This document shows, one piece after another, positions 53,657 to 64,000 of a DNA stretch of 64,000 bases (position 1 is its first letter; each line of letters starts with the position of its first letter). Location: assembly GCA_029961685.1 (NCBI GenBank), contig JARWKL010000002.1, positions 33,882,908 to 33,946,907 of the forward strand, read 5' to 3'. The translations under genes were made by a program, and so were the position numbers. The notes beneath the pieces were generated by a model. The model was not told where the DNA came from, ran no database searches, and saw only the letters and a list, made by a program, of their open reading frames with translations. The stretch is from Aristolochia californica. Its lineage: Eukaryota > Streptophyta > Magnoliopsida > Piperales > Aristolochiaceae.

Positions 53657-53800
53657 GTTCCCCTCAAGTTAGTGTGTATAGATCTCAGATGCCCACCTTG
53701 CCAAGTGAGTTGTATGAATTTTTACTGCAGACTGCTTTTGTAATTATGTCAGCTAACTAATCTTTAGATTTAAGAAATGGGAATAAAATTATTTTAGATT
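53657..53800 (-). pseudogene. Copia pol C-terminus next to the C LTR
   Basis: The minus strand reads FLKSKD-stop-LADIITKAVCSK, NSLGKVGI, DLYTLT, then a stop and the purine tract. The L-A-D-I-x-T-K-A motif closes RNase H in copia pol proteins. Shows that C-family elements are Ty1/copia. Only the last ~45 residues are clear. Confidence 0.6.
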
Positions 53801-54794
53801 CAAAGGTTTTTTTCCATGGTCAGATATGGTCTAGATCATATATCTGCTCTTCTTCAGTGCTCCATCGAGTTCGATCGGCGGAAGTCTATTCCACGCCTAA
53901 GGCCCTCGAGATAATTGTACAATTTTTCAAGATAGTCACCGGTGTCACATGTCACTGCAGATCATACATTTGGGAGGTGTCATTGCCATCAATATATGTA
54001 ATAGTAATGTTGGTGGTCTAGGTCGGGGTTGAAGCTTTTCTCAAAGCTTCAGTCATTCTTGTGGTCAACTCGACCACGAGTAAAGGAGATTTAAGGAAAT
54101 CATCGTTCAAATACCCCAGCTTGTCTTTGCATGATATATACATCTCGATGACCTGGGATAGGTCTAACTCAAGTCCGGTCCGAATCTAGTTCGGGTCAAC
54201 TTTTGGTCTGAGCCGAGTCTGGTCTAAGTCAACTCTTGTCTGAATCTGGTCCAAGGTGAGTCTTGTCTGGTCTGGTCTGGTCCGAGTTTGAGTCTGATCT
54301 GAATCTGGTCAAGGTCGAGTCTTGTTTTGTCTGAGTCAAACTGCATCGACTACCCACTTTGTAGTCCGAAGACTCTGAATTGAGGGGTATAGAAGGAGTT
54401 TGATGCTAGCGGGCCTTTGCTGCTGCTACTACTTACTCTTCCCCCATAGACCATCATTTCAAAGTTCATCTTTTGTTTCAAAAATTTTGTTGGCTAGCAT
54501 TTTGGTACACAAATTGGAGTTCTTGACTACAGTTTTTGAAATCCGGGTACCCAGATAAGAAGTTTTCTTTGTTACTGTCCCATCTCTTCTCTTTTTACGC
54601 AGCAAAGTGGTTTATCTTTCTTCAGATCTTGTGAAGAAATCAAGCCTTTGTTTTTGAGGCAGATCAGTTTAGCACTCTCACAATGAAATTTTGAGAAATC
54701 GTCTCTCAAATGGTCTAGTTGTCATCATATCTCATTTATGCTTTCAAATCATCAAGAGTAGATCATTTCATCACTGTGTTATTTAGACATGAGA
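53801..54794. other. Decayed region, possibly gag of the tandem partner, with short repeats
   Basis: The minus strand around 53850-54000 has gag-like scraps (DTSQMYDLQ, LEKLYNYLEGLRRGIDFRRS), which would put gag directly before the RNase H end and imply a deleted pol. 54170-54350 is a degenerate repeat of GTCTGGTCTGAGTC units; similar GACTC-rich text occurs in H1 at 16250-16380. No intact gene. Confidence 0.4.
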
Positions 54795-54856
54795 TATATG
54801 GCATTCTTTGTGAGCCACACATCGACATAAGAGACGTGGAAAGTATGTTTATGTCT
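54795..54856 (-). pseudogene. ATL copy 2: RING end
   Basis: Matches 49501-49556 of copy 1 (minus strand FHVSYVDVWLTKN-like, with GAGCCACACATCGACATAAGAGAC on the plus strand in the central part). It is cut off at 54856 by element H-prime and resumes at 55870. Confidence 0.7.
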
Positions 54857-55869
54857 GATACTATTTTGATTTTCAAGCTTCAGATGGAAACAATGATGAG
54901 AACTTTCCAGCTCTGGTTGCTAGTGGAGAACTTCCAAAAATAATATCAGTCTAGCAGAGAGTTTCCATAGGATCCTGCCAAACCAATCAAGTTGATTTAT
55001 AGAACAGATCACCAAACAAGTTCACCAGAGAGTTTCCATCAGGTTATGTCCCGAAGGTAATACAAATCAATCTTCCAAGCTTTCTTCCCAGTCATGGCTC
55101 AATTCCGTGGTGACAAATTGGCCAGCTTCACAACCTTGCCAAAGCAAGTGATGGCGATCAGAAGCATGATGGCAACAAGAAGGAAAAGCAGTTTGAGCTG
55201 GTGGCTCTGCCTTCTCACGTCAGTCGCAAGAAGCGCAAACAAAAGGGCTTCGAATCCGACCCTAGTATGATGTTGTTATGCCAAGTCAACTCGGCTCAAC
55301 TCAGTTACAGGGAAAAACTAGTATGCAGTAGGAGAACGTAACGACCAATAAAATAAAAAAACGAATTCCAAACCAAGTTCCAAAAACTAAAAAAAATAAC
55401 TATCAATATCAGAAAGAAAAAATGGGTGTCTGGAATCTTGAAAACCATATCTGTGAGTTCTGAAAATCAATGCTCTAATACTATGTTGGAGAAAAAGAGA
55501 AAGACATCCATTGGGAGAAAACAGGAGGAAGAAGAGGTTATGGACTTGATGATCCTTACCCTTCCCCTGAAGCTCAATTTATAGATTAATCAAACTACAT
55601 TATTATAATAATACCCCTGAACTTAGGGTTTAGGGTTTTAACCCTGGAAAATTAACCTAATTACATTAATGCCATCTCTATGAGATGACTCTTTATTTAC
55701 CATCCTGCCATCATTGTATGGGACTGTGGGCGTTCTCCTTGATCTACGGGCCTTGAGCTTGTCTTCTACATCTTTTGGGTGTTGGTCGTATGGGCTTGAG
55801 CCCATCTTCTAACATAGTTGCATTTGTGGGCCTTCATTGGTTGTGTGGGCTTGGGCCCATCTTCCAACA
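54857..55869 (-). mobile_element. Element H-prime: 5' part of a family H element
   Basis: Minus strand: 5' LTR (55484-55869), primer site variant TAGTATTAGAGC (55472-55483), and an interior to about 54857 with no gag or pol. A stretch at about 55130-55260 is open on the plus strand (KQFELVALPSHVSRKKRKQK), of unknown origin. There is no 3' LTR, so the element lost its 3' half, yet it still separates the two parts of ATL copy 2. Confidence 0.7.
55484..55869 (-). repeat. 5' LTR of element H-prime
   Basis: 386 bp. Minus strand TGTTGGAAGATGGGCCC to CTTTTTCTCCAACA. Internal duplication of the GGGCTTGAGCCCATCTTC region (about 55790-55865). TATAAATTGAGCTTCAGG replaces the usual TATAAATAG. Confidence 0.82.
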
Positions 55870-56240
55870 ATGGCAAAAGGCGAGTCATCTTTCCTTGCTC
55901 GACCGCATCCAAGCAAACTGCGGACTCAGTCTCCTTCATCTTCGTTCCCTCCGACAGCGGTAGCTTCTCAAGCTTCACAACCGTCAGCCCCTTCGTCGAC
56001 CGTGCCTTCACTGGCAGTGGTGGAGCTCTGCTTACTGTGTACCATATCAGAAACTACTACACCAAAAAACACCACTCTGATGCTAGCAAATAGCAGCAGG
56101 ATTGCCCAAAAAATTAGTGCCCTCCATTCTCTACAGCCCTGGGATAGAATGGATGGCTTCTCGGAGAAACCCATCACAGTCGCCGAAGGTCGCCTCCTAG
56201 TTGACCCATCCCTCACTGAATCCATCTTTGTGCTTTAACT
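55870..56240 (-). pseudogene. ATL copy 2: membrane segment and first half of RING
   Basis: The minus strand reads a hydrophobic segment (LIFWAILLLFASIRVVFFGV), a frameshift, then KARSTKGLTVVKLEKLPLS and SAVCLDAVEQGKMTRLLP. This matches copy 1 across the point where element G sits there, and serves as the empty site for G. It is broken by a frameshift between membrane segment and RING and by element H-prime. Confidence 0.75.
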
Positions 56241-56385
56241 CAACTTGATGGATTTTGCAAAGGGGATGCCCCATCATGATGATAATGACGATAGTGGCTG
56301 GTGCCATAGGCAAGAACATTATGATATTGCAAACGAGGCCGCTACCCCCACCACTTATGTCAAAGACGTTGTTGAATTTAGGATC
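56138..56385 (+). pseudogene. Unidentified ORF upstream of ATL copy 2
   Basis: Counterpart of 52520-52745: RMDGFSEKPITVAEGRLLV, DPSLTESIFVL, a stop, then MDFAKGMPHHDDNDDSGW and CHRQEHYDIANEAATPTTYV. Function unknown. It ends at the family H LTR fragment at 56386. Confidence 0.4.
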
Positions 56386-56636
56386 TGTTGGAAGACAAGG
56401 CCTAAGCCCACACGATCAAGGAAGACACACATATCAAAGTGTATTAGAAGATGGGCCCAAGCCCATAAGACCAAGGAAGACCCATGCTTCCAAGAGAAAT
56501 AGAAGACGGGCTCAAGGCCAATAGATTAAGGAGAAGGCCCATAGGCCCACATACATCGATGGCAGGATGGTAAATAAAGGGTCATCTCATAGGGATAGTA
56601 TTGATGTAATTATGTTAAAGTTCTAGGGTTAAAACC
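56386..56636 (+). repeat. Partial family H LTR
   Basis: 251 bp from TGTTGGAAGACAAGGCC to GGGTTAAAACC. It corresponds to the first ~60 percent of the H1 LTR. The rest is replaced by the element I LTR, whose insertion probably split it. Confidence 0.75.
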
Positions 56637-57168
56637 TGTTGGAAGATGGGCTCAAGCCCACAAGCTCAAGGGCAGAAACTCACATGTCAAAGGAGTTTCA
56701 CAAGTTCTATTATAATTCAGGAGAGAAAAATATGCAATATCGACAGTGATTAATGCCAAATTCAATAAATGCTCATTTCATTTGAAAACCGATAAATAAC
56801 CACCTATAACACAATTATAAAAGTTATTCTATTATAATTAACTTAGTTCTCATGTCAGAATATAGCATCTATCAATGGCATAGAGGTGTAAATATGTGTT
56901 CTTTTTATGTCTTTTATTTCAACAAGTTGTAGCCCTAAGGGCATTGTAAATACTATAAATAATGGCATTGGCTAAGAGGTAGAGCATTGAAGCACTCTCC
57001 TTTCTTTCCACAAATTCGTCCTGCCCTCATTTTCACTTTGATGCAAACTTCTTTTCCCTTAATCCAAACTCTCTCCTTCCACGTCCTTCTTCTTCTCCTC
57101 TCCTTCTCTCTTCTTCTTCTTCTTCCTTGTTGATCTAAAGTTCCTTTCATGAGATCCTAAATTCCACA
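56637..57168 (+). repeat. 5' LTR of element I
   Basis: 532 bp, TGTTGGAAGATGGGCTC to GATCCTAAATTCCACA. About 140 bp longer than the F LTR, because of extra AT-rich sequence at roughly 56690-56870. Confidence 0.88.
56954..56961 (+). promoter_or_regulatory. TATA box of element I LTR
   Basis: TATAAATA, as in the F LTR, about 25-30 bases before a GGCTAAGAGGTAGAGCATTG block conserved between F and I. Confidence 0.6.
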
Positions 57169-57180
57169 TGGTATCAGAGC
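57169..57180 (+). promoter_or_regulatory. Primer binding site of element I
   Basis: TGGTATCAGAGC immediately after the LTR. Confidence 0.92.
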
Positions 57181-58066
57181 AAGGAGTGTAGGATATCTCT
57201 TGATGAAGTTATTATGGAATCTGTTCAAGAAGTTGTAAAAGAAGGAGTTCAGTCCTGAAGAGATAAGTTCATTCTCTTCTTATTTACATTTTATTTCCTT
57301 TCCTTATTTACATACTCCTCTTTAATTTTTTTTCTACTTCTTGAACTTTGAATCACATCAAGTCAAGATAAATCTTTATATATTGTGAAGATTTATTTTT
57401 ATGACTAAATTGATGTTATAATCTTGATCTTCTTGTAAATTAATTACAATGTGATCAAGATCATTTGTTGTTTGCGTCTTATTAAGATTGATGGGTGAGA
57501 TTCAATTACCTTTATGTAACTTGGATCAATGTCATTTGAGGTAGATTTCCAGCACATGTTGTTGTAACTTCTCCTACTTAATGTTGCTCATGGGTTTGTG
57601 TTATGTTGTTGGATGCCCACTATATGTTTGGTGAAATTCCAGAAGCCATTTACCCTTTGTAGTTCCTTTTGAACTTTGACAATTGAATTTTTTTTTTACG
57701 TTGAAGTATCCCATGAGTTGAAGATAAATTTCTTCCAAGTATCTTGATTTGCCTTTAAATCTTCTCTAAATATTTTCTCTATTTGTCTGTTTGTGTTGGA
57801 GTTTGGATTAAGGCCTAATCGGTTGCATCTACCTTCTTCTATTTTTTTTTAAGAATACAAGAGGAGTTGAGTGATGGCTGGATGTTATTCTCACTTGCTA
57901 AAGGCACAAAGTTTTTGATAATTTGGTGCTTGCTCTCGTGAAAGAAATTGGTTCTTGTTCTCTTTTTTGGTTACTAATTTGGTCCACGGGTTCTTCAAAT
58001 TACATTGAGTAATTGTTCTTCGAAGAAGGCCCCTTACCTTGACCTCCACATTTGATTTTCCTCATC

Positions 58067-59022
58067 ATGGAGAGTGGACACAACAGTAATAAGAGTGATA
58101 TACTCCGTATTACTAAAATTCCACTTAGTGGTCTCTCCAATTACATGAGCTGGTCACAATCGGTTCGGAGGGTTCTTATTACTCATGACCTCTTAAGCCA
58201 CGTTATTAAATTTTCTCCTCCGATTGATGAAGAAGATGAGACCTACCACAAGTGGGTTAAGGATGATAACATGGTGATAAGTTGGGTCATCAATAGCATG
58301 GAAGAGCATGTGGCCAACAATGTGGTCCACTTGGAAACCGCCAAGGACATATGGGACACTTGTGCTAAGCTTTACTCAAGTACTGCATCATTACAAAAAA
58401 TATATGATGTCTTACAAAATATGTTGCATACGAGACTTGGAGATAATATTCACGAATTTTTAGCACAGTTTCGAGGCCTTCTCAAAGAATGGAAACTAGC
58501 TCAGTCGTACTCCACTGATATTGCAGTTCAAGAATGACAACGAGAAGCTTTGGCAGCAACCATTTGCTAATCGAATATTAAACCTTACCTTGAGGTTGCC
58601 AAAACTCAACTTCTAAGTTCTTCTGTTCTTCCATCCTTCGATGACATTAGTGCTACATTACTTTGGATACAAGATCCATCCCCTCCTTCTCCTATTGATG
58701 CCCCATCGGCGATGTTCTCCAGCAATCGGGGTACTTCTTCCTCTTACCTCGGATGGGGCAGAAATATGAGAGGGGGTCGAACTACGAGAGGGGCTGAAAA
58801 TAGAAGTGGTAGAACGGGTCCAAATTCTTCCCATACTGAGCCTCAAATTTGCACTTACTGTGGTGGTCAAAATCACCTTGTGGCAACCTGTTGGAAACTT
58901 CATGGCAAGCCTGATTGGACCACGGCTAACCCAGTCTCTGTTAGCGTTGAGAAACAAGAAGATAAGGCTGAATCATCCTTTGGAAATGTGACTCTTACTA
59001 CTGAAGACTATGTTGCATTTTA
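58067..59022 (+). pseudogene. Element I gag
   Basis: Start at 58067 (MESGHNSNKSDILRITK), then NYMSWSQSVRRVLITHDLL, DTCAKLYSSTASLQKIYDVL and LAQFRGLLKEWKLAQ, a UBN2-type copia gag. Stops at 58538 and 58568 break it. Frame 58712-59023 continues with an intact CCHC knuckle, CTYCGGQNHLVATC (about 58850), and a Gly/Arg-rich stretch (RNMRGGRTTRGAENRSGR) before it, typical of RNA binding. Same start and spacing as the gag of F. Confidence 0.86.
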
Positions 59023-61949
59023 GAAAATGAAGTCCTTCATGGAATCATCTATTCCCTCATCATCTACTGCTACCACTACTATTGCCTCAGGTATGCTTTC
59101 TTCCTCTTCCTCTTGGATCATCGACTCCGGGGCCTCCGAACATCTATTAGGTAACAAACACTTTTTGCAGTCCTTATCTCCTTGTTATCGTCAAAAAATT
59201 GTTACTATTGCTAATGGTACCCAAACCAAGGTCCTTGGCAAAGGTTCCTTCTCTCTTACCTCATCTATTCCCCTTCACGATGTTTTGTTTGTCCCTCAAT
59301 TTCCTTTAAATTTGCTCTCGGTTAGTCAATTAACCAAACATTTAAATTGCTCTATCACCTTCTCACCATCTTCTTGTATATTTCAGGATCTCACTACGTA
59401 GCAGGTGATTGGTGGCGGCCATGAAAAGGGGGGTTTGTACTACTTCACTCTTCCACCATTAGCTGCATTATCATCCACTACATCTAAGGCCCAACTTTGG
59501 CACAACCGACTTCGTCATCCGTCTACCCCTTCACTTCGTTCTTTGCTTCCGTCCTTAAAAGAACTTTCTATTTTCAGTTGTGAGGTTTGTCAATTAAGTA
59601 AACATATTAGGAGTACATATTCTCCTCGTCTTAGAACTACAAGTACTGCTCCTTTTGAGCTAATACATTCTGATGTATGGGGACCATGATGTGTCTCAAA
59701 TATTTCTCAAGTTAAATATTTTCTCATTTTTGTTGATGATTTTACTCGAGAGACTTGGTTATATTTATTTAAAGAGCGTTCAGAAATTCTTCCTTTGTTT
59801 AAAAATTTTCATGCTATGGTCTTGACACAATTTGGGAAGAAAATTCAAATCCTTAGATCTGATAATGCTAAGGAATACATGTCTCATGAATTCAAATCAT
59901 TTTGTGAGAGTAATGGGCTTATTCATCAAACATCATGTGCCTATACACCTCAACAAAATGGTGTTGCTGAAAGGAAAAATCGTCATCCTCTTGAAGTTGC
60001 TCGGGGCCTCCTCTACTCCATGAAGGTACCCAATTTCTATTGGCCTCATGCTATACTTACAACATGCTTTCTTATTAATAGGTTACCTTCATCAGTCCTT
60101 CATCATAAAACTCCTTACTCTATGTTATTTAATGGTGAAGATCCTTTTTCTCTTCCTTTGAAAGTGTTTGGATGTACGTGTTTTGTTCATGTTACATCCC
60201 CACATAAAAATAAATTTGATCCTTGGTCTATGAGGTGCAGTTTTTTGGGGTACTCTCGCACCCAGAAAGGTTATGTCTGTTACAATCCTACCCTTTGGAG
60301 GATGTTTATCTCTAGGGATGTGACTTTCTTTGAGGACACCTCCTTCTACTCCTCCCATGATGCTCCTCCAGGATGGACTTGTCCTTCTACTACTCCTTGT
60401 CCGCTTGTGCCTTTTAATCTTGAAGTTAACCCATCCCCTGATGCACTGGCTGTATCTTCACCTATGGAGTTGTCGGATCCACCAAAGGTAAGTGCTTCTC
60501 CTCCTCTGTATGGGCCTAAATTTGATACTCGGCCTATTTCTTTAAGAAAGGAACGTCGTTCTTGTACTACTTCACATCCTATCTCAAATTTTATGTCTCA
60601 CCATCGCTTGTCTTCTGACTTTTTTCAGTTCCTTGCATCTCTTTCTTCTACTTCAATTCCACAGTCGTATAAGGAGGCTCTGAGGCATCCAGGATGGAAG
60701 GCGGCTATGGATGAAGAAATGCACGCCTTAAACGAAAATCAAACCTAGTCCTTAACATCTCTCCCGAAAGGTAAAAGACTGATTGGTTGTAGATGAGTTT
60801 TTTTGGTAAAATATAATCCGGATGGATCGATTGCTTGTCTTAAAGCTCAACTCGTTGCTAAGGGCTATACGTAGTGTTGTGGGATAGATTATGAGGAGAC
60901 TTTCTCTCTTGTTGCAAAATTGAATTTGGTACACATCATCTTGTCTATTGCTGCTAACTCCTCATGGCCCATCTATCAATTGGAAGTTAAAAATGTTTTT
61001 TTAAATGTTGATATAAGTTAAGAAATTTATATGGTCCAACCACCTGGTTATGTGGTTGAGGGGGAGTCAGTATGCCATTTAAAAAAATATTTATATGGGC
61101 TTAAGCAGTCCCCTCGGGCGTGGTTTGATAAATTTAGTCAAACACTTCTATGGTCTGGTTTTCATCGGCGCTCGATTGATCCTTCCGTATATTATAAATA
61201 TATGGTCAAAGGAAAAATATTATTGGCCGTATATGTGGATGATATTATCTTAACCGGTGATGATGCTTTGAGCATACAAGAGGTGAAGAAGATGATATGT
61301 CAGGAATTCAAGACTAAAGACCTTGGTATGCTTAAATATTTTTTGGGTATAGAAGTTCTTCAATCCAAACATGGGATAATATTATCTCAAAGGAAATATG
61401 TCTTGGATCTCTTTGAAGAAATAGGAATGAAGGGTTGTAGACCAGTTCACACACCTATGGATACAAATGTAAAATTATGTGCCACAAATGAAGAAGATAT
61501 GGATATTGGCAAATATCAAAGACTCGTGGGAAAACTGATTTATCTCACGGTAACTAGACCAAACATAACATATGTTGTAAGTGTGGTGAATCAATTCATG
61601 CACAAACCACAAATTAGCCACTGGCAAGCTTTAGAGAGAATATTACGTTACCTAAAAGGAGCTCCAGGAAGGGGTTTGATGTATAAAAAACACGGGCACT
61701 TCAATATAGAAGGCTTCTCATATGCAGATTGGGCTGGATCACCTGTTGATAGAAAATCTACATCAGGATATTGTACTCTGGTTGGAAGAAACTTGGTTAC
61801 ATGGAAAAGTAAGAAGCAAAATGTGGTTACAAGATCTAGCACCAAAGCCGAATACAGTGCTATGGCCCATACCGTTAGTGAACTTTTATGGGTTAGGACC
61901 CTTCTTACCAAACTAGGTTTTTATAAAAAAAGGGTCCATGGGTCTGCAT
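59023..61949 (+). pseudogene. Element I pol (protease, integrase, RT, RNase H part)
   Basis: Protease SSSWIIDSGASEHLLGNK (about 59107, D-S-G intact). LWHNRLRHPSTPSLRS (about 59496), stop at 59687, integrase core, then LRSDNAKEYMSHEF and CAYTPQQNGVAERKNRH in a 317-codon frame (59795-60748) ending with the connection region and a TAG after ENQT. RT about 60770-61430: LAVYVDDIILTGDD, with YVDD at 61232-61243, in the 316-codon frame 61031-61981. RNase H: DWAGSPVDRKSTSGYC. Stops are few (59399, 59687, 60746, near 61018), making it among the better preserved copia pol genes in the window. Confidence 0.88.
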
Positions 61950-63188
61950 TGATTATAGCCATTGCAGCCTCTCAGTCCTAACCACTGCATCAGATGAATG
62001 TGAAGAATGACTTTCTCCATGCTGACCTCCAGGAAAATGTATACATGAAGCTCCCCTCGGGTGTGACTACCTGCTCTCCTGATATGGTTTGCAAGCTTCA
62101 TTGTCCTCAGTATGGGCTTAAGCAAGTCCCCTCGGTCTTGGTTTGAGAAATTTCGTGGCACACTTATTCTCCACAGGTTTACGAAAAGTCAGTATGATTA
62201 ATCTCTTTTCTATCATAAGTCTGCTGCGGGCATGGTCATTCTTCATGTTTATGTGGATGGCATCATTAATACTGGCACTGACTATAGACTGATTACCAAG
62301 CTGCAGCAGGTGCTACATACCACATTTCATATGAAAGATCTTTGGCAACTCATGTATTTCTTAGGCCTAGAGGTATGTCACAAATCCACTAGTATTTTGT
62401 TAAACCAGCATAAGTATATTCAATATCTTATTACACTCACTGGGTTGGAGGACACATCTTCTGTGGCTACCCCTATGGAGGTCAATGTCAAATATAAAAA
62501 AAGATAAAGGGACTCTCCTTGAAGATATGACTCTCTATCGCCGTTTGGTAGGGAGTCTTATATAGTTGACCACTACTCATTCGGACATCTCCTATGCAAT
62601 TCATCAGGTCAGTCAGTTTATGTCATCTCCTCGATACCTTCATCTTGCGGTTGGTGTATCATCCGCTATCTGAGCGGGTCCTCTACTTGTGGATTCTTCT
62701 TTCCTACCAGTTTCGAGCTTCGATTGGTTGCATACAGTGATGCTGATTGGAAAGGGTGCCCCAATGCCCGTCGTTCTACTACAGGTTGGTGTATGTTTTT
62801 AGGGGATGCACTAATTTCTTGGATATGTAAGAAACAGGACCGGGTGTCCAAGTCATCTATCGAAGCGGAGTATCGCATCATGTCTACTGCGTGCTATGAA
62901 GTTATTTGTCTCCGCAATCTTCTTGTTGAGCTCCAGTTTCCTCAGACCTCCCCTACACCCCTTCATGCGGATAATACTAGTGTTATTCAGACTGCGACCA
63001 ATCCTATTTTCCATGAGCGTACCAAGCACGTTGAGGTTGACTTTCACTCTATCTGCGACACTTTGGAGCACCGGATAATATCTCTTCCGTACATCTCTTC
63101 GGATCTTCAAGTGGCTGATGTCTTCACCAAAGCATTGTCTCAACCGCGGCATAATTTTATGGTTGATAAATTGTTGTTGATTGACTAA
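61950..63188 (+). pseudogene. Element J RT and RNase H, broken
   Basis: RT: IAIAASQS, a stop, HQMNVKNDFLHADLQENVY (about 61985; the usual NAF reads NDF). Palm motif HVYVDGIINTGTD at about 62247: the second catalytic Asp of YVDD is Gly (62250-62261). LGLEVCHKSTSILLNQHKYI follows. RNase H frame 62724-63188: YSDADWKGCPNARRSTTGWC, SSIEAEYRIMSTACYEVICL and DVFTKALSQPRHNFM to the end. The RT could not be catalytic. Confidence 0.85.
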
Positions 63189-63210
63189 CCAACATCAATT
63201 TGAGGGGGGA

Positions 63211-63677
63211 TGTTACGATATCTTGCATTGTAATTTAGATAGAATTTCTGATTATAATTGTTGTATAATTTGGATTATGTACTAACCTCTTAAACCTAAG
63301 CTTAAATAGCCAATGAAGAGAGAGAAAGGCAAGAGAGTATTTTCTGAGACTATTCATCTTCACCCGCTGTCCTCTTCGCCGAGAGTCCAGAGAGCATGAT
63401 GCTCACCATCTGTACTATTAGGTCCATCCCGTGATGTGGTGGTGGTTCCATTCACAGCTGTAAGAGCTTAGAGCTCTTACTGTACCGTTAGCTACTGTTT
63501 GATGAATGTCTTCCTAGCTCCCGAGAAACCAGAGCGTGAACTCTGGCCGTCGCCACTCTGTGGTCTTGCATCACTGTCGGGAATCCTTCTTGATAATAGG
63601 ATCTTCCTATTTGAAGTGATAGTCCACCATATCTTCCAAAACTCTATTGGGATCTTCCCGGGCATTAGATATTGTCA
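63211..63677 (+). repeat. 3' LTR of element J
   Basis: 467 bp, TGTTACGATATCTTGCATTG to TTAGATATTGTCA. The start resembles the K LTR (TGTTACGATATATTGG) and the middle shares AGAGCTTAGAGCTCTTACTG-like and CCGAGAAACCAGAGCGTGAA-like blocks in diverged form. The end is inferred from the K LTR ending TTTTGTCA. Confidence 0.7.
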
Positions 63678-64000
63678 CCCTTCTTCCCTCTCTTCCCTCC
63701 AGATTGGCTGTTGACGCTGGAAGAGAACTCCTGTTCTTGGAACTTGTAATGGTGGAAATGGATTGAGCCCTGAGGAGGCTCGACCTGGACCTCTGAGGGA
63801 GAATTCGACCTGGCTAAAACTAAATGATTCAATGCTTAATCTTCATTCAGCTATTTGTCCCAATAAATAGGTTTGGGGACGAAATTAAAACTCAGACTTA
63901 TGGGTCACATGGTTCACCCAACATTACATTCAAACCAAACCAAACCAAATTCAACATACATGCAAAGGGAAATAGCATAATTTAATTCCTACGTTTGTTG
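63678..64000. other. Flank of element J
   Basis: No gene is recognised. A purine-rich CTGAGGAGGCTCGACCTGGA region and AT-rich sequence continue to the window end. Confidence 0.4.

Larger units (their letters stand above)
56637..61949 (+). mobile_element. Element I: copia retrotransposon, 3' end replaced by element J
   Basis: 5' LTR 56637-57168, primer site TGGTATCAGAGC (57169-57180), leader of ~885 bp, gag (58067 on), protease, integrase, RT and RNase H, matching element F throughout. At 61949/61950, inside RNase H (after GSAL), the sequence changes to the RT of element J without an LTR between. The 3' end of I is missing. Confidence 0.87.
61950..63677 (+). mobile_element. Element J: 3' half of a copia retrotransposon fused to I
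   Basis: Begins in RT at the IIAIAAS motif, continues through RNase H, purine tract TTGAGGGGGGA (63200-63210) and 3' LTR (63211-63677). It matches element K over this span. LTR, gag, protease and integrase are absent upstream. Confidence 0.85.

Noticed and set aside
53657..54794. A full second gag-pol to the right of the C LTR
   Set aside because: Only the last ~45 pol residues are clear; the gag-like scraps are too broken to annotate as a gene.
55000..55320. A host gene inside element H-prime
   Set aside because: A plus frame with KQFELVALPSHVSRKKRKQK looks protein-like, but it is short, broken and not recognised; I only note it in the element entry.
4710..57180. tRNA genes suggested by TGGTATCAGAGC matches
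   Set aside because: These are 12-base primer binding sites next to LTRs; no cloverleaf can be formed around them.
11878..63188. Endogenous pararetrovirus (caulimovirid) sequence
   Set aside because: In every pol region the integrase precedes the reverse transcriptase and LTRs are present, which is Ty1/copia order; no movement protein or coat protein motif was seen.

Overview
The window reads as a transposon-rich piece of a flowering-plant nuclear genome, probably not a grass. It shows plant gene fragments with introns (a Raf-like MAP3K EDR1 domain, an ATL-type RING-H2 protein), many Ty1/copia elements with initiator-Met-tRNA primer sites, hAT-like ends, a 192-bp satellite and AT-rich spacers. 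The species cannot be named from sequence alone. No intact host gene is visible. Names A to O below are local labels for elements.

Layout. 1-9375 is a three-level nest. An old LTR element (C, minus) lies immediately upstream of a MAP3K-like pseudogene. Two related LTR elements (B minus, A plus) sit inside C, and a 2.4-kb hAT-like element sits in the 5' LTR of A. A and B show no recognisable capsid, protease, RT or integrase. They carry pieces of host genes instead: poly(A)-binding protein and a PRMT3-type arginine methyltransferase in A, a Spinster-like MFS transporter in B. Only edge pieces of a Ty3/gypsy-like ancestor remain. 9376-10967 is the MAP3K (EDR1-domain) pseudogene. 11025-15478 is a 5'-truncated copia element (D, minus). 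15479-28427 is mostly decayed sequence: two 3' ends of family H, a copia RT relic (N), a ~300-bp tandem repeat, a hAT end, a possible host exon region, and copia relic L. 28433-33812 is a full-length copia element (K, plus) inserted in L. 33977-40830 is a 192-bp satellite split by a full-length copia element (E, minus). 41819-43978 is a truncated TNT1-like copia element (O), abutted by copia element F (43979-49401, minus).

49500-56385 holds two diverged copies of an ATL RING-H2 locus, each split by a retroelement: G (a 2.7-kb element with 118-bp LTRs) in copy 1, and H-prime in copy 2. Between them lies a second C-family LTR with a primer site on one side and a polypurine tract on the other. 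56637-63677 is a pol-to-pol fusion of two copia elements (I and J).

How it works together: nearly every coding stretch is retroelement gag-pol or a fragment of it, and all copies seen carry stops or frameshifts. Only I and K keep the YVDD reverse transcriptase motif. The most interesting part is the A/B family: two non-autonomous elements with the same LTR ends and the same LTR-PBS spacing but different captured host sequences, 98 bp apart in opposite orientation.
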